From the NCBI RefSeq assembly GCF_019704555.1, contig NZ_AP024745.1, positions 8,564,501 to 8,628,500 of the forward strand: a DNA stretch of 64,000 nucleotides. The letters run 5' to 3'. The stretch comes from Actinoplanes sp. L3-i22 (GTDB lineage: Bacteria; Actinomycetota; Actinomycetes; Mycobacteriales; Micromonosporaceae). Position numbers and translations under genes: made by a program. Shown one piece after another: positions 27,908 to 36,372 of this stretch (positions are counted from its first letter, which is position 1; each line of letters starts with the position of its first letter). The notes beneath the pieces were generated by a model. It worked only from the letters and a program-made list of their open reading frames with translations, did not search any database and was not told the DNA's origin.

Positions 27908-28663
27908 AACCGATTCAACGATCAAATTCTGCATTGCCCCGGTCCGCCGGGGTACAGATCGTCGCTCCCGCGGGGACCCTTCCGGGCTTCGCAAGGGCGC
28001 GGGGCGCCCAGAACGCAAAGCCCTCCAGGGCGACGTCCGAGGGTGGTTGCGGTTTACCCCAAAAACCCAATACCGGGCATGCGCTACACCACAAAGCCGG
28101 CCCGTGCCGGTTATCCACACCAAGCGGTTGTCCACAGGCCCCAAGCACGATCTTGCGAATCCGAGCCACAATTACGGCAGAGGCGGTGGCCCCCCTTTGG
28201 GCCGGGTGGGCCCTGCTCGCGTGGGCCCTGCTCGCCGCAGGGCCGGGTGGGCGCTGCTCGCCACGGCGCACGGGCCGGGTCGGCACTGCTCGCCGCGCCG
28301 CACCGCTCCGCACGCGCCGGGTCGGCTCTGCTCGCCGCACCGCTCCGCAGGCGCCGGGTCGGCACGCCGCGCCGCATTGGCCGGATCGGCGCTGCTCGCC
28401 GCACCGCCCGGACCTGGGCAGGCGCTGCTCGCCGCACGGCCGGGACGGCGCTGCTCGCCCGCGCCGCACGGGTCGGGTGGGCACTCGCTCGCCGCACCCC
28501 ACCGCACGGCCGGGCTGGGTCGGGGCCAGGCTGGCTCGGGACGGGCTCGGCCGGGGCGGGTCGTGCTGGGGCGGGTCGTGCTGGGGCGGGTCGGGCCGGG
28601 TTGGCCGGGTGGGCGGGCTTTGGGCGATGGTCGTGGTTTTCGGGGGCTTCTAGACTGCGGCTT
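27908..28663. repeat. Gene-free region with GC-rich imperfect repeats
   Basis: No supported gene in about 750 bp. From about 28200 to 28500 the core CTGCTCGCCGC recurs roughly every 25-40 bp with CGGGTCGG and GCACCGC spacers. A perfect 15-bp unit GGGTCGTGCTGGGGC is duplicated near 28557-28590. Open frames here only extend the MOSC frame backwards with Arg/Ala/Pro-rich text. Confidence 0.7.
28111..28136 (+). promoter_or_regulatory. Two perfect DnaA boxes
   Basis: TTATCCACA (28111-28119, E. coli consensus) and TTGTCCACA (28128-28136, actinobacterial consensus) lie 17 bp apart in direct orientation in a gene-free interval. No dnaA, dnaN or further boxes are visible, so this is not oriC. Titration of DnaA or DnaA-dependent control is possible. 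Confidence 0.65.
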
Positions 28664-29155
28664 GTGGAGATCGTGGAGCTGCTCGCGTCGCCGGTGCACC
28701 GGTTCGTGGGGCGGCCCGGGGACGGTCCCGGGGTGGCGCCGGAGGGTGAGATCGTTCGGGAGATCCGGGTTCGGGCGGGGCTGGGGATCGTCGGGGATCG
28801 GTACTTCAATCATGCGGCGCATCGGGACGCCTCGGTCACGGTGATCGCGCGGGAGTCCCTTCCGGACGGCGCCGGGCTGGTTCAGGCGCGGCGGAACATC
28901 CTGGTCGCGGGTCTGCGGTTCGGGGAGCGGACGCTCGATGACCTGGTCGGGTCGACGCTCGTCCTGGACTCCGGGGACGGGCCGGTGCGGCTGTCCGTGC
29001 GGCGGCGGGCCAACCCGTGCGCCTGGATGGACGTGAGCATCGGGCCCGGGGCGTGGAAGGCGCTGCGGGGCCGGGGCGGGGTCCGTTGTGTCCCCCTCGA
29101 CGACGGGATCCTGCGGGTCGGGCCGCTCACCGCGTCGGTCGAGGCCGCTTCGTAG
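28664..29155 (+). CDS. MOSC-domain protein
   Basis: A 163-residue single-domain MOSC (molybdenum cofactor sulfurase C-terminal) protein, probably binding a metal-sulfur or pterin cofactor. Conserved parts: GEIVREIRVRAGLGIVGDRY (the G-xxGD-R/H motif), VTVIARESL, ARRNILVAGL (RRNIxxxG) and ARRRANPCAWMD-like RRANPCAWMD with the family Cys. The frame is open far upstream but the GTG at 28664 is chosen: TAGACT lies seven bases before it (leaderless) and the domain begins here. No obvious partner gene is adjacent. Confidence 0.85.
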   Translation: MEIVELLASPVHRFVGRPGDGPGVAPEGEIVREIRVRAGLGIVGDRYFNHAAHRDASVTVIARESLPDGAGLVQARRNILVAGLRFGERTLDDLVGSTLVLDSGDGPVRLSVRRRANPCAWMDVSIGPGAWKALRGRGGVRCVPLDDGILRVGPLTASVEAAS

Positions 29156-29353
29156 ACCTTCGGGGCGGGACGCTTGTCGCGGCGGTGGGTGGCGGGGCTC
29201 CGGCCGTACCGTAAGCGGATTTTGATCTTGATGGGTTGCACAGCGTGGCGGGGAGCCGGGGAACGCTGGACAGTGCGAAAAATCCGGCTTTGGGCTCAGG
29301 GTGGGGGGCGACCGGCCGATGGGGGGAGGTCGAATGTCGGTCGGGAGGTGACG

Positions 29354-31366
29354 GTGACGACTGGTTACCGGCGCCCGCTGGCGCGAACCGTGGCCTTCGC
29401 CCTCCTGTACGCCGCCGCCGTCTACTCCGGGCGGCGCACCGCGATGGTCGGCGACGGGGTCAGTCTGATCTGGCCGGCCGCCGGCGTCGGGGTCGTCTGG
29501 TTCTGCGCGAATCGCACCTCCCCCACCCGCCGGCTCGACGCGGTCCTGCTGGTCCTGATCCTAGGACTGGGGAACTGGCTGACCGGCGCGCCCGCGGCCG
29601 TCAGTGTGGTCGCCGGGTTCGTCGGCCTGATCCAGGCCGGGATCTTCCTGGGTACGCTGCGCCGCTGGCGGCCGAACCTGTGGGGCGCCGGCGGCTCGGA
29701 GACGCTGCGCTCGCCGCGTGACCTCTGGGGTCTGCTCGGCGCCACGCTCGCGGCCAGTGTCGGCGCCAACCTGGTCAGTCTGCTCGGGCGGGGCCTGGTC
29801 ACCGGTTCGTTTCCGGTCGCGTTCCAGGCGATGGCGCTGGCCCGGCACACGGCGAGCATCCTGATCATCGGGGCGGCGGGGATCTATCTCGGCGCCGGGC
29901 TGCGGCGGTGGCGGGCCCGGCCACCCCTGCGGCGCGTCTCGTTCTGGCGGACCGCGGAGATCGCCGGCATCTTCACGTTCAGTGTCGGCGGGCACGTCGG
30001 CGCGTTCGCCTACGACCATCGGCTGCCGCTCTCGTTCGCGCTCCTGGGACTGACCGTCCTGGTCGGCACCCGGCTGCGCACTCCCTGGGTCCTCGTGCAC
30101 AACTCGGTGATCAGCGCGATCGCGGTACAGTACACGCTGCTCGGCAGCGGCCCGTTCGCGCAGGTCGGCGACGTCGGCCAGCGGGCCGTGATCGTGCAGC
30201 TGTTCGTCCTGCTGGTGGCCCTGGTCGGGCTGGCCCTGGCGCTCGGCCGGGACGAGCGGACCGCGCTGCTCTCCGCGCTCGCCGAGGAGAAGGCCGAGCT
30301 CGACACGCAGAAGACCCTGCTCACCGCCGTGATCGACTCGATGGCGGACGGGCTGGCGGTGATCGGCGGCGACGGGCGGGTCACCCTGCGGAACCCGGCG
30401 GTGACCGAGCTGCTCGGCCGCTGCGGCCCGGACGACCTGCTCGGCGGGCCAGGCTGGGACGGGGAGCCGGCCTATCTGCGGGCGCTCGCCGGTGAGGACG
30501 TGCGCGGGGTCGACATGCCGGTCCGCAACCCCGGGGTGCCGGAGGGGCGGGTGGTCCGGGTGACCGCGACGGTCCTGCCGCATCCGGACGGGACGCGCAG
30601 CGCGGTGGTGCTGTTCCACGACGTCACCGCGGAGCGGCGGCATCGCGACGAGCTGACCAACTTCGCCGGGGTGGTGGCGCACGACCTGCTCAACCCGCTC
30701 GCCGCCATCGAGGGCTGGACGGCTGCCACGCTGGACTCGCTCGACGGCGTACCCGACCATCCGAACCTGGACCAGGCGCACGCCGATCTCGCCCGGCTGA
30801 CCCGGGCGTCGGCGCGGATGCGCGGCCTGATCGACGGGCTGCTGGCGTACACGACGGCGCGGGAGGCGACGGTCGCCCCGGCCCCGGTCGACCTCACCGA
30901 GGTGGTCGCCGACATCGCCCAGGCCCGTGCGGACGCGGCGGTGGCGGCCGGCAGCCCCGAGCCGCGGTTCCGGATCGGCGCGCTGCCGCCGGTGCAGGCG
31001 GATCCGGTGCTGGTCCGGCAGCTGGTCGACAACCTGGTCGGGAACGCGATCAAGTACACGGCGCCCGGGGTGGTGCCGGCGCTGCACATCTCCGCCGCGT
31101 CCGCCGGGGGCATGGTGACGGTCCGCATCGTCGACAACGGGATCGGGATCCCGGCGGGCCAGCACGACGCGATCTTCGGGAACTTCCATCGGGCCCACAC
31201 CACCGGCGCCTATCTGGGCACCGGCCTCGGCCTGGCGATCTGCAAGCGCATCGTCGAGCGGCACGGCGGGGACATCGCGGCCGTCGACCATCCGGGCGGC
31301 GGCTCCTGCTTCGTCTTCTCGCTGCCGGCCGCGGTCGCCGACCATCCGTACCTGACTCCGGTCTGA
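29354..31366 (+). CDS. MASE1-type membrane sensor histidine kinase
   Basis: A ~670-residue kinase. Residues about 1-270 hold eight or so membrane helices in a MASE1-like arrangement (VSLIWPAAGVGVVWFCANR, LLVLILGLGNWLTGAPAAV). A PAS domain (VIDSMADGLAVIGGDGRV) follows, then HisKA with VVAHDLLNPLAAIEGW (phospho-acceptor His443), and an HATPase domain with N box QLVDNLVGNAIKY near 556, G1 DNGIGIP near 593 and G2 GTGLGLAICKR near 622. The start is GTG 29354 with GGAGG five bases upstream; GTG 29348 is an alternative. No response regulator gene is adjacent, so it is an orphan. Ligand unknown. Confidence 0.9.
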   Translation: MTTGYRRPLARTVAFALLYAAAVYSGRRTAMVGDGVSLIWPAAGVGVVWFCANRTSPTRRLDAVLLVLILGLGNWLTGAPAAVSVVAGFVGLIQAGIFLGTLRRWRPNLWGAGGSETLRSPRDLWGLLGATLAASVGANLVSLLGRGLVTGSFPVAFQAMALARHTASILIIGAAGIYLGAGLRRWRARPPLRRVSFWRTAEIAGIFTFSVGGHVGAFAYDHRLPLSFALLGLTVLVGTRLRTPWVLVHNSVISAIAVQYTLLGSGPFAQVGDVGQRAVIVQLFVLLVALVGLALALGRDERTALLSALAEEKAELDTQKTLLTAVIDSMADGLAVIGGDGRVTLRNPAVTELLGRCGPDDLLGGPGWDGEPAYLRALAGEDVRGVDMPVRNPGVPEGRVVRVTATVLPHPDGTRSAVVLFHDVTAERRHRDELTNFAGVVAHDLLNPLAAIEGWTAATLDSLDGVPDHPNLDQAHADLARLTRASARMRGLIDGLLAYTTAREATVAPAPVDLTEVVADIAQARADAAVAAGSPEPRFRIGALPPVQADPVLVRQLVDNLVGNAIKYTAPGVVPALHISAASAGGMVTVRIVDNGIGIPAGQHDAIFGNFHRAHTTGAYLGTGLGLAICKRIVERHGGDIAAVDHPGGGSCFVFSLPAAVADHPYLTPV

Positions 31367-31382
31367 CCCGCGCGCCCGCGCC

Positions 31383-31595
31383 TCACACCAGGGTGTTGAC
31401 GCCACTGCTCTGTTCCATCCGGGCGATCGCGTCGCGGCTGTCCAGCTCCGCGACCTGGTCGCCCGCCGGCGACCGGTGGTCCGCGCCCGCCAGCACGTGA
31501 TCGAAGAGCTGCTGGCAGTCACCGCGCAGCCGCAGCCACGCCGCGTGCGTCTCCCACGCCGAGGACGGGGTCGAGATGCCGATGCTGATGCTCAT
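31383..31595 (-). CDS. Small hypothetical protein (70 residues)
   Basis: Starts MSISIGISTPSSAWETHAAW with AAGGAG six bases upstream on the minus strand, which is strong evidence for a real gene. The body is helical and acidic (LRLRGDCQQLFDHVLAGADH, GDQVAELDSRDAIARMEQSS). No signal peptide or membrane segment. I do not recognise the family. It converges with the histidine kinase gene (16-bp gap) and is divergent from the chemoreceptor-like gene. Confidence 0.65.
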   Translation of the reverse strand: MSISIGISTPSSAWETHAAWLRLRGDCQQLFDHVLAGADHRSPAGDQVAELDSRDAIARMEQSSGVNTLV

Positions 31596-31933
31596 GTCAT
31601 CTCCTTGATCGTTTGCCAGGACCCCGACCATCGGCCGCCGTCCGCCGAGCTGAGGACTTCGCCACACCACTTTTCGCTCCGGTTCCGCAACCGACGGCCG
31701 ACGAGCCGCAACCCGGCGACGAGCCGGCGGGCGACGAGCCGCAACCCGGAGACGGGCCGGCGGGCGACGAGCCGCAACGCCGTGGCGGGCGGGCGAGCGA
31801 GCGGGCGAACTGCCTGCCTCATCCATTTTGCGGGGTAATGTCAGATCAAAGACTGGACGTGGGTGGGAGGGGCCGTGGCTGTGTCGGCGACTTCCGGGGA
31901 CGCGCCGGCCGTGTGCGGCGCTGACGTCCCGGT
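31596..31933. repeat. Gene-free stretch with 33-bp tandem repeat
   Basis: Three copies of a 33-bp unit starting CGACGAGCCGCAAC lie at 31699, 31732 and 31765. Beyond it, a less GC-rich segment (31820-31860) may hold the promoter of the chemoreceptor-like gene. No gene supported. Confidence 0.7.
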
Positions 31934-33088
31934 GTGACGCCGGTGTGGATCGCGCTGGTTCTCGTGGTGGTCCTGCTCGGCGCCGGGCTCCTGGCGTACC
32001 GGATGCGGAAGACCACCCGGGACTCCTCGGCCGGCCAAGCCGTGATCACCCAGCTCAACGAGACCCTGCGGGAGCGGGACGCCGAGCTCGAGCAGCTCCA
32101 GGCGGATCGGGCCGAGCAGCTCCAGGCGACCGCGCTGCAGCAGAAACAGCAGCAGCAGACGCTGCGGCGGCGGGCCAAGGAGGCGATCGACAGCACCGCC
32201 GCGGTGATCGGCGGGAAGCTGGAGGACGTCGTCCTCCAGGTCGGCGCGGCGCGGGACGCGGCGGCGGCGACCCACGAGCGGGTCACCCACACCAACGACG
32301 CGGCCGAGGCGCTGGTCCGCCGGGCGCACAGCGCGGACGAGGCGGCGGCCGCGCTGAACGCGAGCCTGCGGCAGGTCGCCGGGATCGCCAGCGTGATCTC
32401 CGGGATCGCCTCGCAGACCCGGCTCCTGGCGCTGAACGCGACGATCGAGGCGGTCCGGGCGGGCGCGGCCGGCAGTGGCTTCGCGGTGGTCGCGGACGAG
32501 GTGAAGAGCCTGGCCGACACGACCGCGGACTCGACCGAGCAGATCACCAGCACGATCGCCGCGCTGGAGGCGGACGTGGCGCAGATGGGCCAGACGCTCA
32601 ACGCGATCATCCACGACGTCGGTGACATCGAGGACGCGATGCGCCAGCTCGGCGGGATCGCCGATCAGCAGCAGGACATCGTGATCCGGCTGCACAGCAG
32701 TGTGGACGCGACGATGGCCCAGATCGGCGATCTGTCCGACGTGGCCGAACGCCTGGAACGCCGGCGCAGCGACCGGCTCGCCATCGAGGGCACCGTGCAG
32801 TTGCGGCTGGCGTCCCGGCCGCAGCCGATCGCCGCGCAGATGGTCGACCTCAGCTCGGACGGCATGGGCTGCACGCTGCCGGCGGACATCCCGGTCGCGG
32901 CCGGCGACATGATCCGCACCGAGTTCACCTTCGACGGGCTGAGCGGCGCCGCGGACGCCAAGGTGATGCGCCGGACCGCGCGGGACGGGCTGATCGAGAT
33001 CGGCCTGCAGTTCCAGAACCTGCCGACGGTCACCCGGAACCAGATCGACACCTACCTGACCCGGCTCGGCTCGACCGGCGGCGACTGA
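31934..33088 (+). CDS. Methyl-accepting-type signalling protein fused to a PilZ domain
   Basis: A 384-residue protein: one N-terminal membrane helix (about 4-22), a coiled coil (35-85, Gln-rich QQKQQQQTL), a short chemoreceptor signalling hairpin (about 130-250) with tip GIASQTRLLALNATIEAVRA and GSGFAVVADEVKSLA, then a C-terminal PilZ domain (about 275-375). The c-di-GMP motifs are present: RRSDR (RxxxR) and DLSSDG (DxSxxG). There is no extracellular sensor domain and the hairpin is too short for normal methylation helices. It should sit at the inner membrane face and couple c-di-GMP to a partner. No che genes are nearby. GTG start without a clear ribosome site. Confidence 0.85.
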   Translation: MTPVWIALVLVVVLLGAGLLAYRMRKTTRDSSAGQAVITQLNETLRERDAELEQLQADRAEQLQATALQQKQQQQTLRRRAKEAIDSTAAVIGGKLEDVVLQVGAARDAAAATHERVTHTNDAAEALVRRAHSADEAAAALNASLRQVAGIASVISGIASQTRLLALNATIEAVRAGAAGSGFAVVADEVKSLADTTADSTEQITSTIAALEADVAQMGQTLNAIIHDVGDIEDAMRQLGGIADQQQDIVIRLHSSVDATMAQIGDLSDVAERLERRRSDRLAIEGTVQLRLASRPQPIAAQMVDLSSDGMGCTLPADIPVAAGDMIRTEFTFDGLSGAADAKVMRRTARDGLIEIGLQFQNLPTVTRNQIDTYLTRLGSTGGD

Positions 33089-33131
33089 CCTGAACGCGAT
33101 CGGCCCGGCTCGCAATCAGCCCAAACCTCGA

Positions 33132-34079
33132 TCAGGCCGGACCACGGAAGAAGCGCTGCAGCTCCCGCGGATCGATCTCCCCGTCACGCGTCAGGATCAT
33201 GTCCAGCAGGCCGGGCGGCAGATCGTCCCGTGCCCGCGGCGGCCCGAACATCTCGTCGGCCAGCTCGTCGGTCGGGGGAACCGCCAGCGGCGGCAGCTCC
33301 GGGAGCGAGAGCCGCACCCGGATCTCCGCGAACATGTTCTGGATCTCGACCACCGCGTGCTGCGCCAGCGCGGCCCGGTCGTGCAGCGGGAACGGCCCCG
33401 AGTCGTGCAGGACGTGCAGCTGCGCCTTGACCCGGCCGGTCTTGAACGACGACTCCGGCGCCGCCGCCGAGTCCAGCACCAGCGACAGCTCGCACGCGGC
33501 CAGCCCGGACCCGGCCCACCACAGCTGCCAGGCCGGATCGGCCGCCGTGGCGGCGACCACCTCGCCGAGCAGGATCAGATAGGCATCCGGCTCACCACTG
33601 GCCTCGCCCGAGCCGGACAGCAGCGTCAGCCACGGCGGCACGTAGGAATCGTGGACCGGCGAGGCGCCCCAGGCCGCGGTGTTGCTGCCGAGCTCATAGC
33701 TGACCGGGGTCTCGTGCTCCCACAGCCGGCCGGTGGACCGCTCGAACGCCTGCGCCGCGACCCCGAGCAGCAGCTCGGCCTCCTCGTCGGCGAACTTCTC
33801 CAGGGTGGCCGGTTTGCGGAGCACCTTCTCATAGGCCTTGCGGCCGGCCGCGACGACCGCGCATCGGACATAGAGGAACCAGTCGTCACCCGCCGACGCC
33901 GAGGCCTCGTAGTGCGCGGGCGTGTCCAGGCTCCACAACGCACTCGCCAGCCGGTCGGCGAAGCCGATGATCTCCGCCTCCGGCAGGCGGGTGAGCCGGT
34001 CGGCCAGCTGGCCGAAGTCAGCGTCGTCCGGATCCCGCCCGAGCCTGCCGATCAGGCCCCAGAAGGCGTCCTCATCCAT
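33132..34079 (-). CDS. DUF4240-domain protein
   Basis: A 315-residue cytoplasmic protein. The N-terminus MDEDAFWGLIGRLGRDPDDA, followed by FADRLASALWSLDTPAHY and DDWFLYVRCAVVAAGRKAYE, matches the DUF4240 pattern found in actinobacterial proteins, sometimes near toxin or immunity genes. The C-terminal half is unassigned and ends FFRGPA. Start MDEDAF at 34079 is chosen as the domain start; an ATG 33 bases upstream is less likely. It lies 13 bp after the TetR gene on the same strand and may be the last gene of the exporter operon. Confidence 0.7.
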   Translation of the reverse strand: MDEDAFWGLIGRLGRDPDDADFGQLADRLTRLPEAEIIGFADRLASALWSLDTPAHYEASASAGDDWFLYVRCAVVAAGRKAYEKVLRKPATLEKFADEEAELLLGVAAQAFERSTGRLWEHETPVSYELGSNTAAWGASPVHDSYVPPWLTLLSGSGEASGEPDAYLILLGEVVAATAADPAWQLWWAGSGLAACELSLVLDSAAAPESSFKTGRVKAQLHVLHDSGPFPLHDRAALAQHAVVEIQNMFAEIRVRLSLPELPPLAVPPTDELADEMFGPPRARDDLPPGLLDMILTRDGEIDPRELQRFFRGPA

Positions 34080-34092
34080 CACGCCCCGGACG

Positions 34093-34773
34093 CTACGCCG
34101 GGGGTCCGACACTTTCCGGCGATTCCCCGACCGCCGGAGCGTCCGGGACCGGCGACGGGACGGCCGCGGCGAGCACCGAGCCCAGGTCGCCGGTCAGATA
34201 GCGCTGCACGGACGGGCCCACGGCCGCCACGATCACCTCGGACGGCACCGACGCGAGCGGCTCCACCTTGATCACGTACCGCGCCATCGCGATGCCGACC
34301 ATGTGGCTGGCGGCCAGCGTGACCCGCAGCGGCCCCAGCTCGTCGGTGTCGAGCCCCAGCTTCGGCACCGCCCGGCGGAGGATCTGGGTGACCACGAACT
34401 CCCGGAACAGCTTGGTCGTCCACTCGTTGCCGACGGCGGAGCGAAGCAGCGCCACCCCGGCCGCGCCGCCGGGCCCGTCCCAGATCCGCAGGAAGAGCCG
34501 GACGAAGTGGGCGCCGACCTGGTCCCGATCCCCGTCCCCGAGCGAGTCGATGATCTCGGCCGGATCCATCGGGGCCTGCATCGCGGCCAGGAACAGCTTG
34601 TCCTTGGTGCCGAAGTAGTGGTGCACCAGCGCCGGGTCGACCCCGGCGCCGGCGGCGATGGCACGGATCGAGGCCCCGTCGTACCCCTTGTCGGCGAACG
34701 CCTCGCGCGCGGCGGCGAGGATCGCCTCCCTGGTCTCCGGGTTGCCGGGCCGGCGTCCGGTCCGTCGTGCCAT
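34093..34773 (-). CDS. TetR-family regulator of the ABC exporter operon
   Basis: A 226-residue TetR protein: GNPETREAILAAAREAFADK, YDGASIRAIAAGAGVDPALV and HHYFGTKDKLFLAAMQAP form the DNA-binding domain. The C-terminal domain resembles the group with TetR_C_33/AefR-like helices (VALLRSAVGNEWTTKLF). Start at 34773 has AAGGGG six bases upstream. It is the third gene of a minus-strand unit after the ABC ATPase and permease (83-bp gap), so it probably represses its own operon through the palindrome at 36328-36343. Confidence 0.9.
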   Translation of the reverse strand: MARRTGRRPGNPETREAILAAAREAFADKGYDGASIRAIAAGAGVDPALVHHYFGTKDKLFLAAMQAPMDPAEIIDSLGDGDRDQVGAHFVRLFLRIWDGPGGAAGVALLRSAVGNEWTTKLFREFVVTQILRRAVPKLGLDTDELGPLRVTLAASHMVGIAMARYVIKVEPLASVPSEVIVAAVGPSVQRYLTGDLGSVLAAAVPSPVPDAPAVGESPESVGPPA

Positions 34774-34856
34774 CAAAAACCCCTTCCCTGGGGTACGGCC
34801 ATTGCCCCGCCCCACCCGCAAGGCGCAACGCTAGTCGCCGACGTACCCCATGGTCG

Positions 34857-35585
34857 TCATCGAGTCCGGCGGCGCAGTGTCGCGGCACCCACCGCGAGTG
34901 CGATGATCACCGCGCCCAGCACGATCCCGAGGTCACGCCACATCGTCCCGGTCGGCTCGCGGTGTGCCCCGACCTCGGTGAGCGCCTGCACCGAGTACGA
35001 CATGGGCAGCACGTCACTGATCCCCTGCAGCCATCCGACCATCCGTTCGCGGGGCACGAACAACCCGCAGAGCAGCAGTTGCGGCGCCACGACGAGCGGC
35101 ATGAACTGCACCGCCTGGAACTCCGTGACGGCGAACGCGCTGCACAGCAGCCCGAGCGCGACGCCGAGCACGGCGTTGGCCACCGCGATCAGCACGACCA
35201 GGCCGAGCCCGCCGGCGGCGGTCATGCCGAGCGCCCAGTAGGCGAATCCGGCCGCGACCGCCGCCTGCGCCGCCGCGGCGGCACCGAACGCTATCCCGTA
35301 CCCGAAAAGCAGGTCGATCTTGCCGACCGGGGTGGTGAAGAGCCGTTCCAGCGTGCCGCTGGTGCGCTCGCGGAGCATCGCGATCGAGGTGATCAGGAAC
35401 ATCACGATGAACGGGAAGATCCCGAGCATGGTCAGCGCGATGCGGTCGAAGACCCGGGGCTGGTCGTCATACATGAAGTAGATCAGCGTGATCAGCAGCG
35501 TCGGCACCACGATGATCAGCGCGATGGTCCGCGGGTCGTGCCGCAGCTGGGTGAGAATCCGCCGGATCGTGCTCAGCAGGATCAT
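34857..35585 (-). CDS. ABC-2 type exporter permease
   Basis: A 242-residue membrane protein with six helices. The N-terminal LRHDPRTIALIIVVPTLLIT and the central RERTSGTLERLFTTPVGKID are the ABC-2 landmarks of DrrB/YhhJ-type permeases; PQLLLCGLFVPRERMVGWLQ marks the last loop. Its ATG overlaps the ATPase TGA (35582-35585, ATGA), so the two subunits are translationally coupled. A role in drug or lipid export is typical of such DrrAB-like pairs with a TetR partner; the substrate cannot be deduced. Confidence 0.9.
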   Translation of the reverse strand: MILLSTIRRILTQLRHDPRTIALIIVVPTLLITLIYFMYDDQPRVFDRIALTMLGIFPFIVMFLITSIAMLRERTSGTLERLFTTPVGKIDLLFGYGIAFGAAAAAQAAVAAGFAYWALGMTAAGGLGLVVLIAVANAVLGVALGLLCSAFAVTEFQAVQFMPLVVAPQLLLCGLFVPRERMVGWLQGISDVLPMSYSVQALTEVGAHREPTGTMWRDLGIVLGAVIIALAVGAATLRRRTR

Positions 35586-36304
35586 GCCGTCACCTTCTCG
35601 TGCGCCCGGATCAAGTTGAGGAACGCCTGGTCGAGGTCGTCGGAGCCGGCCAGTTTCTTGACCGCGGCCGGGGTGTCGTCGGCGATCAGCACACCCTCGC
35701 GGATCAGCAGCAGCCGGTCGCACCGGTTCGCCTCGTCCATCACGTGGCTGGAGACGAGCACGGTCGCGCCGTCGGCGGCCATCCGGCGGAAGTGCGCCCA
35801 CAGCTCGTCGCGGAGCACCGGGTCCTGCCCGACGGTCGGCTCGTCGAGGACCAGGACCTCGGGCCGGCCGACGATCGCGCAGGCCAGTGACGCGCGGCTG
35901 CGCTGCCCGCCGGACAGGCTCGCGACCAGCTGGCCGGCCGCGCCGGTCAGGCCGACGGTCTCGATCGCCCGGTCGGCGGCGTCCCTGCCGAGGCGGTAGA
36001 GGGACGCGAAATAGCGCGCGTTCTCCCGGACGGTCAGGTCGGCGTAGATGCTGGGCGCCTGGGTCAGATAGCCGATCTTGCTGCGCAGCGCCGGGGCGCC
36101 GGCCGGGCTGCCCAGCACGGTGACCGTGCCGGACGCGACCACCTGCACGCCGACGATCGCCCGCATCAGGGTGGTCTTGCCGCTGCCGCTCGGGCCGAGC
36201 AGACCGGTGACGCTGCCGCGCGGGACCGCGCAGTCGAAGCGGTCGAGAACGGTCCTCTTCCCGCGGCGGACGACGAGGCCGGTGACCTCGATCGCGGTGT
36301 CCAT
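35582..36304 (-). CDS. ABC exporter ATP-binding protein
   Basis: A 240-residue ATPase of the DrrA-like type. Walker A GPSGSGKT at 37-44, Q-loop region IGYLTQAPSIYADLTV, signature SLSGGQRSRASLA, Walker B VLVLDEPTVGQDPVLRDELW and switch His in VSSHVMDEANRCDRLL are all intact. Start MDTAIEVTG at 36304 has GGGAGG four bases upstream. It is first in the operon ATPase-permease-TetR. A perfect palindrome lies 24 bp upstream of the start. Confidence 0.93.
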   Translation of the reverse strand: MDTAIEVTGLVVRRGKRTVLDRFDCAVPRGSVTGLLGPSGSGKTTLMRAIVGVQVVASGTVTVLGSPAGAPALRSKIGYLTQAPSIYADLTVRENARYFASLYRLGRDAADRAIETVGLTGAAGQLVASLSGGQRSRASLACAIVGRPEVLVLDEPTVGQDPVLRDELWAHFRRMAADGATVLVSSHVMDEANRCDRLLLIREGVLIADDTPAAVKKLAGSDDLDQAFLNLIRAHEKVTA

Positions 36305-36327
36305 GGTTCCTCCCCAGAACTCATCAA

Positions 36328-36343
36328 CTGTTGAACTCAACAG
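36328..36343. promoter_or_regulatory. Operator of the ABC exporter operon
   Basis: CTGTTGA-AC-TCAACAG is a perfect 16-bp palindrome 24 bp before the ATPase start. The operon encodes its own TetR protein, the probable ligand-responsive binder. Confidence 0.7.
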
Positions 36344-36372
36344 TAGGTGAATTCCGGCGAGCGGTCGAGAGA

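Noticed and set aside
28111..28136. DnaA boxes considered as a replication origin
   Set aside because: Only two boxes, no AT-rich unwinding region, and none of dnaA, dnaN, gyrB or rpmH nearby.
28043..28663. Upstream in-frame extension of the MOSC protein
   Set aside because: The extension is Arg/Ala/Gly repeat text; a leaderless promoter and the domain boundary support GTG 28664.
31613..31924. Plus-strand frame over the 33-bp repeat
   Set aside because: Composed of repeat-derived DEPQPGDEPAG text with no start signal.
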